From positions 1-6,662 of the forward strand of contig JAQGKC010000423.1 of the NCBI GenBank assembly GCA_028290305.1: a DNA stretch of 6,662 nucleotides, written 5' to 3'. Within the stretch, counting starts at the first letter, position 1. Every line of letters starts with the position of its first letter. Shown piece by piece: positions 1-5,282 of this stretch. The position numbers and the translations under genes are program-made. Below the pieces are notes generated by a model. The model saw only the letters and a list, made by a program, of their open reading frames with translations, did no database searches and was not told the DNA's origin. Source of the stretch: Bradyrhizobium sp. Lineage in GTDB: Bacteria; Pseudomonadota; Alphaproteobacteria; Rhizobiales; Xanthobacteraceae.

Positions 1-98
1 ACATTTCGCAGATCGAGACTGGAGCACGCGAAGGTACGATCGAGACGTTCAAGAAGATCGCCGCAGCGCTCCGCGTCGACATCGACGATATTGCTTAG
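1..98 (+). CDS. XRE-family helix-turn-helix regulator, C-terminal end (partial)
   Basis: The first codon that can be read starts at base 3 and the gene ends at a TAG at 96-98, so 31 residues are visible and the N-terminus lies outside the window. They begin ISQIETGAREGTIETF, followed by KKIAAALRVDIDDIA. This is the recognition-helix end and last helix of a Cro/CI-type HTH domain: the S-x-I-E-x-G-x-R turn, a T-I/V-E-T-hydrophobic helix, then the short V-D-I-D-D ending of small stand-alone regulators. Such proteins bind DNA as dimers and often control their own operon or act as the antitoxin of a toxin-antitoxin pair. Which applies cannot be seen, because any partner gene would lie to the left. 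The gene reads toward the four-gene operon and could regulate it, but 141 bases separate them, so this is only inference. Confidence 0.85.
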   Translation, partial: ISQIETGAREGTIETFKKIAAALRVDIDDIA

Positions 99-113
99 GA
101 TGGCGGGCAGGCC

Positions 114-169
114 GCGCGCTGTTGCGAGCCGTGCAGCCAGGGACGGCATTACAGCCAGCGACAGCGCGC
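114..169. repeat. Nested inverted repeat between regulator gene and operon
   Basis: The outer arms are 114-125 and 158-169. Nine bases pair perfectly (GCGCGCTGT with ACAGCGCGC) and three more pairs extend the stem inward with one G-T wobble. Inside lies a second perfect stem of five pairs, 128-132 (GCCGT) with 143-147 (ACGGC), around a ten-base loop. It lies 16 bases after the regulator's stop codon and about 70 bases before the 77-aa ORF. It could be the transcription end of the regulator gene, a structured leader of the operon, or a binding site. No T run follows, so a classical intrinsic terminator is unlikely. Confidence 0.5.
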
Positions 170-229
170 ATATTGTAGGGCTTACCCATGCACTGGATCC
201 CGAACCATCCAAACAGACCAACGAGAAGG

Positions 230-238
230 TCAGAGGAA
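230..238 (+). promoter_or_regulatory. Ribosome binding site for the 77-aa ORF
   Basis: An AGAGGA purine stretch ends a few bases before the ATG at 240. It is a good match to the anti-Shine-Dalgarno end of 16S rRNA at near-ideal spacing, and it is the main reason for treating the short ORF that follows as translated. Confidence 0.6.
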
Positions 239-239
239 T

Positions 240-473
240 ATGTCGAAGGCCGGATTGAACCTGCCGAGCCAAGTTCGGGAGCACCGGCGCATCGCCAGCG
301 GCCTTTGCCGGCTAGGCGCTCCGCTTGCGATTCGCGCTTGGGCCACGGGCGTCAATTCTGCCGATTCAGTTAAAATGCTCGCAAAAATCGCAGAAAGTCC
401 GGTCGCGAGGTGTGATAACCTCTCCTGTAACTTGGCATTCAGTGCCGATTCTGAACATCGGGGCATGCTTTGA
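240..473 (+). CDS. Small hypothetical protein, translationally coupled to the next gene
   Basis: This 77-aa protein is not recognised. It starts with ATG after a good AGAGGA site. Its TGA stop at 471-473 overlaps the TTG start of the next gene at 470-472, giving TTGA, the arrangement expected of coupled genes. It is basic in its N-terminal half, with many Arg and a stretch REHRRIASGL near residues 13-22. It has a weakly hydrophobic middle, two cysteines near residues 58-63, and no signal peptide or clear membrane helix. It may be a real small partner of the TIGR04255-family protein, or a leader peptide whose translation feeds ribosomes to that gene's weak TTG start. The composition is not strongly coding-like, and the minus strand is also open across this stretch, so confidence is moderate. 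Confidence 0.45.
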   Translation: MSKAGLNLPSQVREHRRIASGLCRLGAPLAIRAWATGVNSADSVKMLAKIAESPVARCDNLSCNLAFSADSEHRGML

Positions 474-1231
474 CCGATCACCCAACTTTTGCGAACCCTA
501 CGATCGCCGAAATCACCTGCGAAATTGCGTTCGTCCGATCTTCGAACGAACGCCTAAGCTCGCGCTCTCTTTATAAGTCGTTCGGCGACGAATTCCCTGA
601 GATGCAGCCTCTTATCGGAAACATGAATCTCCAGATCTTTGTAGGCCCTCCGGGGGTTGTGCCTCCCGCGGTACAAGCAAACCCGCCGGGGGCGGTCGCG
701 GGCTTCCGACTTGGCACGACGACGAATGATGAGTTCGTTCAAGTTTCCGGATCGAACTTCGTCTACCAACTCGTCGGGGGCACTTACCCCGGTTGGCCGA
801 CGTTGAAGCAAAAGTTGCTCACGCATTGGCAAAAAGCAGTGGGCGTGGCTATCCCTGAAAAACTGATCAAGATTGGACTACGATACGTAAATAGGATTGC
901 TAAAGAGCCGAATCACAACCATGTAAGAGACTGGCTGCAGCCGTCTGCCGATTTGCCTGCTTCGCTTATCGCTTCGGAAGGACATTTCTTTGCCAGACTC
1001 GAGAGCTCACCGGCGGTCGGCCACCTAAGGCTAATTACCGTCGGCAACCAAGATCCCACCCCCGAAGTCCCCGACGGAGCGCTCGTACTCGACATAGACA
1101 GGATTTGCCAGGAAGGCGACATTCCGATGGACAGCGTTTCCGAACGGCTAGAACAGTTGCACTTGGATATTTGGAACGTGTTCAATTCCGCAAAATCCGA
1201 ACTATTACATGCCAGACTCAAGGGAGAGTGA
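470..1231 (+). CDS. TIGR04255 family protein (sporadically distributed, function unknown)
   Basis: This 253-aa protein is about the usual length for TIGR04255, a scattered bacterial family of unknown function. Family-like signs, from memory, are the N-terminal NPTIAEITCEI (residues 9-19), matching the usual n-P-hydrophobic-x-E pattern; YPGW (106-109); IGLRYVNRI (135-143), the most typical motif; VLDID (206-210); and a final helix LHLDIWNVFNS (230-240). No signal peptide or membrane segment is visible, so it is probably cytoplasmic. TTG at 470 is forced as the start: an in-frame TGA lies at 452-454 and no ATG or GTG falls between, while the next ATG, at 602, would lose the N-terminal motif. 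A GGGG six bases upstream is a weak ribosome site, so translation probably depends on the overlapping upstream ORF. The next gene starts two bases after this stop. Family assignment is fairly sure; the role is unknown. Confidence 0.85.
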   Translation: MTDHPTFANPTIAEITCEIAFVRSSNERLSSRSLYKSFGDEFPEMQPLIGNMNLQIFVGPPGVVPPAVQANPPGAVAGFRLGTTTNDEFVQVSGSNFVYQLVGGTYPGWPTLKQKLLTHWQKAVGVAIPEKLIKIGLRYVNRIAKEPNHNHVRDWLQPSADLPASLIASEGHFFARLESSPAVGHLRLITVGNQDPTPEVPDGALVLDIDRICQEGDIPMDSVSERLEQLHLDIWNVFNSAKSELLHARLKGE

Positions 1232-1233
1232 GG

Positions 1234-1779
1234 ATGGCTCAACCTGCTCAAATTAGTCGTTTCCGCGAACTTGGGACCGGTCATTCGAATGTATCGATCA
1301 GCGGGCCGATTTGGGCAATCGGCGCCGCAATGGTCACGTTGAGCCTGAGCTCGCTTGGTACAGGAACGAGTGCTCTTGCCAATGAGCTTGTGCGAACACA
1401 GCATATTTCGCCCTTTGATCGCGCCGGAAAAAAGAACGATTTTTTCGAATCGATCGAAGACTATAGCTACGATGACTGGGATGGTGACGGCGCAAAGGCG
1501 GTTTCACCTAATGATGTGAAGAACGCGCGAGTTCTACTGAACGGACTGAATACTTCTCAACCTGAGATCGCTGCCGGCTCGGATGGGTCGATTTGCATGG
1601 AATGGATTCGGCAGAGTCCGACGGGAGAGAAAAAAATCTACGTTGACGTGGGACCAGACGGCAAGATCTTGACCTTTGCCCGGTTCGGCGCCTCTTCGCC
1701 TATTGAAAAACATTTCGACCAATATGATCCAGAGGTGGATAATCATCTCCGGGTGCTCTTCAGCGTTTATTCAGCGTAG
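1234..1779 (+). CDS. Hypothetical protein with one hydrophobic segment, second large gene of the operon
   Basis: This is a 181-aa protein. The ATG at 1234 lies two bases after the TIGR04255 stop and behind AAGGGAGAG, so it is preferred over an in-frame ATG at 1105 that would sit inside the previous gene. Residues 24-42 are hydrophobic (PIWAIGAAMVTLSL and on), followed by a small-residue stretch to ALAN at 47-50. That could be a membrane anchor or an atypical signal sequence. The rest is soluble-like. The most distinctive part is YDDWDGDGAKAVSP (79-92), then a helix to about 105, then GSICMEWIR (118-126), KKIYVDVGPDGKI (133-145) and TFARFG (147-152). This order (a W-D-G-x-G-A segment, a helix, then short beta strands) recalls a widespread group of unnamed bacterial proteins, but this was not checked. 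No catalytic motif is recognised. It is almost certainly co-transcribed with its neighbours. Confidence 0.75.
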   Translation: MAQPAQISRFRELGTGHSNVSISGPIWAIGAAMVTLSLSSLGTGTSALANELVRTQHISPFDRAGKKNDFFESIEDYSYDDWDGDGAKAVSPNDVKNARVLLNGLNTSQPEIAAGSDGSICMEWIRQSPTGEKKIYVDVGPDGKILTFARFGASSPIEKHFDQYDPEVDNHLRVLFSVYSA

Positions 1780-1790
1780 GGTTCCGAATT

Positions 1791-2282
1791 GTGAAAGCGG
1801 GTGATCCTGCCGCGACGGACGATACATGGTTACGTCCAATTACTAACGAGAATCACACTCGACGGTCATCAGTTCATCACGCCGAACTCAAAAAATGGAT
1901 CGCGCCTCCCGATGACGCGAATCAGCCTTGGAAACTCGAGGTTTCCGGTCGGCTTAGATCGCTGGTAAAAAGCATCTCGGATGACGCCGCGAAGAAAGTT
2001 GAAGCGCAACGAGCTAGGTTCGCGGCGAACAACCAGAAAATTCCCAGTACTATAAAATATTGCGGACTGGTGCATGTAGAGGTGGACGCCGTTCGATCGA
2101 TTACTGATTTCGATGGTGACGTGATCTATGACCCGACGGACGATGTTGCCCATGCAAACATCGTCATTCGAGACAAGGGGCTCAGTGAAATTCTTACAGT
2201 TGCCGACGTTCTGCTGAAGCATCTGATTTTTTTTCAGTCCAGCGACGTTGCTCAGGATACGAAGTTTTCTGCTTGCGCTTAA
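1791..2282 (+). CDS. Hypothetical protein with His/Asp-rich motifs, last gene of the operon
   Basis: This is a 163-aa protein. GTG at 1791 is the likely start, 11 bases after the previous stop; the only ribosome-site candidate is a weak TAGGG. No family name can be given. Its distinct blocks look like conserved motifs: WLRPITNENH (13-22), HHAELKKW (29-36), EVSGRLRSL (50-58) and DPTDDVAHANIVI (114-126), with a helical basic middle around 60-85. Clustered His and Asp (H22, H29, H30, D117, D118, H121) would suit a metal-binding or catalytic site, but that is inference. There is no signal peptide; LLKHLIFF near 141-148 is short and encoded partly by a run of eight T. The three large operon genes are probably inherited as a unit. 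The following 51 bases show no clear terminator. Confidence 0.75.
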   Translation: MKAGDPAATDDTWLRPITNENHTRRSSVHHAELKKWIAPPDDANQPWKLEVSGRLRSLVKSISDDAAKKVEAQRARFAANNQKIPSTIKYCGLVHVEVDAVRSITDFDGDVIYDPTDDVAHANIVIRDKGLSEILTVADVLLKHLIFFQSSDVAQDTKFSACA

Positions 2283-2333
2283 GCCTGAAATAGCTCCGCG
2301 CATTCAGCAACCTGGCGAGCCTGTAATCCGACT

Positions 2334-2761
2334 ATGAAATTCATCGAGCCACGCCCCCTCGCCGATCCTGATGCCGCCGCGCGCCGCCTCCTCGAGATCG
2401 CCACCACGGTCGAGCCCATTCAGGACGGCCGCATCCATATCGAGAAGATCAACGAGCCTTTCCTGCGCGGCGGTGGCCTATTGGCCGAGTACGGCGCAGG
2501 CCTCGCTCGCGCGATCGAGCGCGGGTCGCTGTGGAAATACGAGAGCGGCGGCGCATCCTGCACTGTGGGCCGATCACGTCCGCGACGTCATGCAGCGGGC
2601 CGAGAAGACACAAACGGGATCCAAGGTCCTGAAACTGTTGCGAGGCAGACCGCGCGTTCGAGGCTTATTTTGAAGAGGCCGCATCGCAATCCGATCCGCC
2701 CGCAATCTCAATCGGATTGCAGTACCGCGACGGCAGGCTCGCCTTGAGGCCGCCAGGATGA
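2334..2761 (+). pseudogene. Broken hypothetical gene, two frameshifts
   Basis: Reading starts at ATG 2334 with MKFIEPRPLADPDAAARRLL and runs through EYGAGLARAIERGSLWKYESG. That looks like a normal small cytoplasmic protein of Bradyrhizobium type. After about base 2545 this frame turns into Arg/Ser-rich shadow sequence. The next frame then reads ALWADHVRDVMQRAEKTQTG and SKVLKLL. After about 2640 the third frame reads ADRAFEAYFEEAASQSDPP, then AISIGLQYRDGRLALRPPG, to a TGA at 2759-2761. Joining the pieces with two frame changes gives about 141 codons. An alternative is that the first and later pieces come from two different genes. The function is unknown. The 3' end overlaps the end of the convergent DUF5765-like gene by 54 bases. 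Confidence 0.6.
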
Positions 2762-3472
2762 CGGCCAGAGCCACCAATGTCTGACATACATGACGCGGCG
2801 CAAGGGGCTCTTGATGGCGAGAGACAGCAAGCCGATGGAGAGGAGGCACCACACAGCCGGCCACTCGTTGAGGTTACTGGTGGTCTGCTCTGCGAGCAAC
2901 GGGCCCGCCAACCATTGAAACAGCGTGAACCGCCAGGATCCGAACAGCAAAGGCAGCAGAAACGCGACGACAGAATAGGTGGGAAAGCCATGCATCCGGC
3001 TGCCGCCAATGCCGTTGCCGATGCCGTTGACCGGAACATCCCAGGCGATGTGCCAGTTGCCGCTCACCGAGCACAGGCGGAGGCTGCACAACGTCGAATT
3101 TGAATCGCAGTGCCCTGCCCATGCGAACGGATACACCTGGATCATCATGAAGACCGTAGAGGCGAGGCACAGCGCGTAGACGGATGGTTCGATTTTTCGT
3201 CGCACCTCGTCGGGGATAAAGTGCAGAGAGACGGCGTTGATGAAAAACGGCTGGAACGCGATATGCATATAGCCAAGCAGCGTCGCGACCTGATTCGATG
3301 GCAGGCTGCACTGGTCGATCACCGAATAGGTGAAAGCCTGCAGCAGTTCCATCAACGAGAAATAGCCGAGCGAAGCCCAGAGAACGACAGGCTCCTTCTT
3401 GTACGCCGTGTAGGCCGTCGTACCCAATCCGATTGTCGCAAGGACAGCGGACGCCTGACCGTTCCAACACAT
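2708..3472 (-). CDS. DUF5765-like multi-pass membrane protein
   Basis: This is a 254-aa integral membrane protein of unknown function. It starts with MCWNGQASAV, and the ATG at 3472 follows GAGGTGA at good spacing. Likely membrane segments are near residues 6-22, 30-52, 62-85, 97-118, 165-193 and 204-220. Features that recall DUF5765 (from memory) are the MCW-GQAS start, SLMELLQAFTY (39-49), NQVATLLGYMHIAFQPFF (60-77), CSVSGNWHIAW (134-144), GSWRFTLFQWLAGP (178-191) and NEWPAVWCLLSI (202-213). A Gly-rich NGIGNGIGG (149-157), encoded by a 12-bp imperfect tandem repeat, sits in the loop after NWHIAW. The last 25 residues or so are hydrophilic and Trp/Pro-rich, and may be a read-through extension into the remnant on the other strand. 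It is probably its own transcription unit; neither neighbour suggests a role. Confidence 0.85.
   Translation of the reverse strand: MCWNGQASAVLATIGLGTTAYTAYKKEPVVLWASLGYFSLMELLQAFTYSVIDQCSLPSNQVATLLGYMHIAFQPFFINAVSLHFIPDEVRRKIEPSVYALCLASTVFMMIQVYPFAWAGHCDSNSTLCSLRLCSVSGNWHIAWDVPVNGIGNGIGGSRMHGFPTYSVVAFLLPLLFGSWRFTLFQWLAGPLLAEQTTSNLNEWPAVWCLLSIGLLSLAIKSPLRRVMYVRHWWLWPSSWRPQGEPAVAVLQSD
3009..3032. repeat. 12-bp imperfect tandem repeat inside the DUF5765-like gene
   Basis: ATGCCGTTGCCG is followed directly by ATGCCGTTGACC, matching at 10 of 12 bases. On the coding (minus) strand it gives the Asn-Gly-Ile-Gly repeat in a predicted loop. It looks like an in-frame local duplication that the protein tolerates. 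Confidence 0.7.
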
Positions 3473-4048
3473 TCGTCACCTCGGAAGATGGATCTTGTCG
3501 ACGCGCGTCGCCCCATGCGCATCGCGCTTGTCCCCAGTCGCGGCCGAGGTAGTCCCCTCTGATTACGGCTTGGTGTCAGCGATGCCGGGAATGCGTTACA
3601 GTCGTAGCCGACCGGCGCATGAAGACCCGACATGGTCGCAATCGCGGCGAATGCACCTGCAACACGCAGCGGTGAAGGGTGCAGGCGTGTCCCTAAGGCG
3701 AGATCGTCATGAGATTTTCGACCAGCCGCGCGCCGCCCCTTGGCGGGTCTCGGCAGCACGAGTTCAAGAATTCGGACCAACGTCATCCGCGGCATAGTCA
3801 CCGCTCACCCACTTGTCCGCTGACTCCGTAGGCAAGCGGAAGAGATGCCCCCGGCGTCCAGCGGGACGATCTGATGAAAAGGCTCGGCAGGCAGAAATGA
3901 CAGCCCACGTGACGATTGGATTTCGTCCCCAGGCCTGCGGCCGCCGGAATAACGATTTGGCCCCTCGCCGGGCGTACCCTGCGAGCGGCGAAACGTAGAC
4001 CCCAGTTCCGGTTTATGCTCGCTATTTTCGGAACACTGGGGATCGCAA
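3473..4048. other. Non-coding or unreadable spacer, 576 bases
   Basis: No gene is convincing here. The open frames on both strands are rich in Arg, Ser and Pro, lack domain-like patterning, and overlap the start of the DUF5765-like gene or one another. The stretch must hold the promoter and leader of that gene: its GAGGTGA ribosome site is visible just above base 3472 on the minus strand. A short inverted repeat (TCCGCT at about 3819 with AGCGGA at about 3838) is present but weak. It may be old gene debris like its surroundings. Confidence 0.5.
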
Positions 4049-4323
4049 ATGCTGACGGCGCTCGATCGCCTGCTGGAAAAAACCACTCTTCCACTCGAGC
4101 AGGTCAGCAGGCTCTCGGATGCCACAAACTCGCACTCAGTGAACTGGGGCCAAAGGATCGTGATGATCCACTCAGTGCGATTGTCGCTGAGAAGATTGCG
4201 AAAATCGGCGAGACTGGTGTCCAGGACTGTGCGGAGATTTGCCGTTTGGCCATCGTGGGCATTGGCACCCGTTGCCGCTGCTCGTTTGATAGTACCTTGC
4301 CAGCCCGTCTCGACGGCCATTAA
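4049..4323 (+). pseudogene. Short hypothetical gene broken by one frameshift
   Basis: ATG at 4049 follows GGGGATCGCAA, a usable ribosome site. The first frame reads MLTALDRLLEKTTLPLEQVS and RLSDA, then turns to nonsense. The frame one base back continues from about base 4120 as CHKLALSELGPKDRDDPLSA, then IVAEKIAKIGETGVQDCAEI and CRLAIVGIG, to a TAA at 4321-4323. Restoring one base between about 4115 and 4123 gives a single 91-aa reading frame. The D-R-x-D-P ... V-A-x-K-I-x-x-I ... T-G-V-x-D pattern is familiar from short unnamed alphaproteobacterial proteins of Bradyrhizobium and relatives (memory only). The function is unknown. The last 13 residues may not belong to the original protein. A sequencing error would look the same. 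Confidence 0.65.
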
Positions 4324-4351
4324 GTTGGCTTTAGATAGCGAGAGCCGCCAG

Positions 4352-4524
4352 GTGAGACACTATTATCGGGCGTATTTCATCGGCTCCGATGGCCATGTGT
4401 CGACTTCGAATGCGCGGATGACGACAAGGCGAAGGAATACGCTATGAAGCTCGCTAACCATCATGACGTGGAGCTTTGGCAGAGCGACCGAAAAATCGAA
4501 CTTTTTAAACGATCCAATTTATAG
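4352..4524 (+). pseudogene. Short hypothetical gene broken by one frameshift
   Basis: From GTG at 4352 the frame reads VRHYYRAYFIGSDGHV, then becomes Arg/Thr-rich. One base back, the sequence continues as DFECADDDKAKEYAMKLANH, then HDVELWQSDRKIELFKRSNL, to the TAG at 4522-4524. Adding one base near 4399-4402 restores a 57-aa protein. The pattern YYRAY-hydrophobic-G-x-D-G-H ... D-D-x-A-A/K ... H-D-V-E-L-W-Q-x-D-R-x-I matches a very common family of 55-65-aa proteins of unknown function in Bradyrhizobium and Rhodopseudomonas. The identification from memory is good, though no name exists. It begins 28 bases after the previous broken gene, in the same direction. Its last 20 bases overlap the end of the convergent minus-strand pseudogene. 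Confidence 0.75.
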
Positions 4525-4842
4525 TTGTTCCGAGTGCGGCGTGTAACGGCTCGCCGAGGACGCCGTTGCTCGCTGTGTTATTGGTAATGAGAATGCCGCC
4601 CTGCTGCGAGCCAGAGATCCAGTTGGTGGCGGATCCGGTATTAGCGCCAGTGAGGTTCTGGACAGTGAGCGCTGCGCCAGCCGCACCGGTGGCCCCGACC
4701 ACGGCGAAGCTCGCGAAACCGGCCAAAGATGCCAATGGCTAACATGAAGTCGGCGGCGAAGGTATCGACGTCAACGCCGGTCGATGTCGACAGGCTCGTG
4801 GCCTGCAAGACCTCTCGTGGCCTGCAAGACCTGGAGCATCAT
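4505..4842 (-). pseudogene. Small hypothetical gene broken by a 19-bp duplication and one extra base
   Basis: Reading from ATG at 4842 (minus) gives MMLQVLQAT, then meets a perfect 19-bp tandem duplication that shifts the frame. Skipping one copy, the frame continues as SLSTSTGVDVDTFAADFMLA to base 4737. Dropping one base (4736) then joins it to LASLAGFASFAVVGATGAAG, AALTVQNLTGANTGSATNW, ISGSQQGGILITNN and on to a TAA at 4505-4507. With 20 bases removed, the span is exactly 106 codons (105 aa). The intact protein would have a hydrophobic Ala/Gly-rich helix followed by a Gly/Asn/Thr/Ser-rich part, as in secreted or surface proteins, but no family is recognised. A 76-aa piece can still be read from TTG at 4735, directly after an in-frame TAG, but lacks a ribosome site. 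The upstream ORF stops three bases before this start, so the two were probably co-translated. Confidence 0.6.
4795..4832. repeat. Perfect 19-bp tandem duplication
   Basis: CTCGTGGCCTGCAAGACCT occurs twice head to tail, at 4795-4813 and 4814-4832, with no mismatch. Because 19 is not a multiple of three, it breaks the minus-strand reading frame crossing it. Removing one copy restores that frame. Confidence 0.95.
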
Positions 4843-4845
4843 CGC

Positions 4846-5157
4846 CTAGAGCCAGAGGAATAGGCCTGCGAAGCCTTCGATAAACGCGCGCAGCGTCGAG
4901 CCATCCGAAAAAATTGATGAGCGCTGCCGCACGACCTGAATGCCAGCGATCATGTTGGCCACGATCGTCGCAGCCCGGTTGTCGACGAAGCCCGCCGTCG
5001 CTGGCTCGCCGAGGAGCACCCCGGACAGTCGCAGAGGATGGAAGCGATCGGCCAACCGACGGGCGGGCGGGCGCATGATGATGACGAGACCGCCGCCGAG
5101 GCCGGCCACGATCGCGACTTTTCCCGCTCCCGCGAGATAGGCTGCGGAGGTGCACAT
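4846..5157 (-). CDS. Hypothetical protein, possibly membrane-anchored or a gene remnant
   Basis: This 103-aa ORF begins with ATG at 5157: MCTSAAYLAGAGKVAIVAGL, then GGGLVIIMRPPARRLADRF. It has a hydrophobic segment at about 13-28, a basic R-P-P-A-R-R just after it, and a short hydrophobic end (FAGLFLWL). Third codon positions are mostly G or C, like the nearby P450, which favours real coding in this frame. The other frames are Arg- or Ser-rich. No ribosome site precedes the ATG. An in-frame TTG at 5226 is an alternative start, below an in-frame TGA. It lies 125 bases downstream of the P450 on the same strand and three bases upstream of the following broken gene. No family is recognised, so it could be a 5'-truncated remnant. 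Confidence 0.45.
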   Translation of the reverse strand: MCTSAAYLAGAGKVAIVAGLGGGLVIIMRPPARRLADRFHPLRLSGVLLGEPATAGFVDNRAATIVANMIAGIQVVRQRSSIFSDGSTLRAFIEGFAGLFLWL

Positions 5158-5254
5158 GGTCCGGCACCCATATCCCCGCGCGGGCAACACCAAGCTTTTG
5201 GGATGTTCCGGCGGGCCGTCAGGCAAGGACAGGGAACCTCATCAACATTGCCAT

Positions 5255-5278
5255 CCGCGAACAAGTCGCAGTTCGTGG
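5255..5278 (-). terminator. Weak stem-loop just after the P450 stop
   Basis: CCGCGAAC at 5255-5262 and GTTCGTGG at 5271-5278 can pair around an eight-base loop. The structure begins four bases past the P450 stop codon. In the minus-strand RNA the stem has one A-C mismatch, and no U run follows, so it is at best a weak or factor-assisted transcription end. Confidence 0.25.
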
Positions 5279-5282
5279 ACGC

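Noticed and set aside
230..481. Minus-strand 83-aa frame opposite the 77-aa ORF.
   Set aside because: No ribosome site or neighbour context. The + strand ORF has a good ribosome site and a coupled stop/start, so it is preferred.
1427..1446. Inverted repeat GAAAAAA / TTTTTTC around a six-base loop.
   Set aside because: It lies inside a coding frame (A-G-K-K-N-D-F-F-E) and the arms are simple A and T runs, so chance is the best explanation.
1471..1500. EF-hand-like D-x-D-x-D-G loop (DWDGDGAK) in the 181-aa operon protein.
   Set aside because: The first six positions fit, but position 8 is Lys instead of a hydrophobic residue and position 12 is Pro instead of an acid, so calcium binding is not supported.
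3352..3801. 149-aa open frame on the minus strand, upstream of and overlapping the DUF5765-like gene.
   Set aside because: Arg/Ser-rich, no domain pattern, and it overlaps the well-supported start of the real gene in another frame.
4739..5167. Minus-strand frames of 142 and 104 aa covering the same DNA as the 103-aa ORF.
   Set aside because: Both are dominated by Arg, Ser and Pro and look like shadows of the frame with GC-rich third positions.
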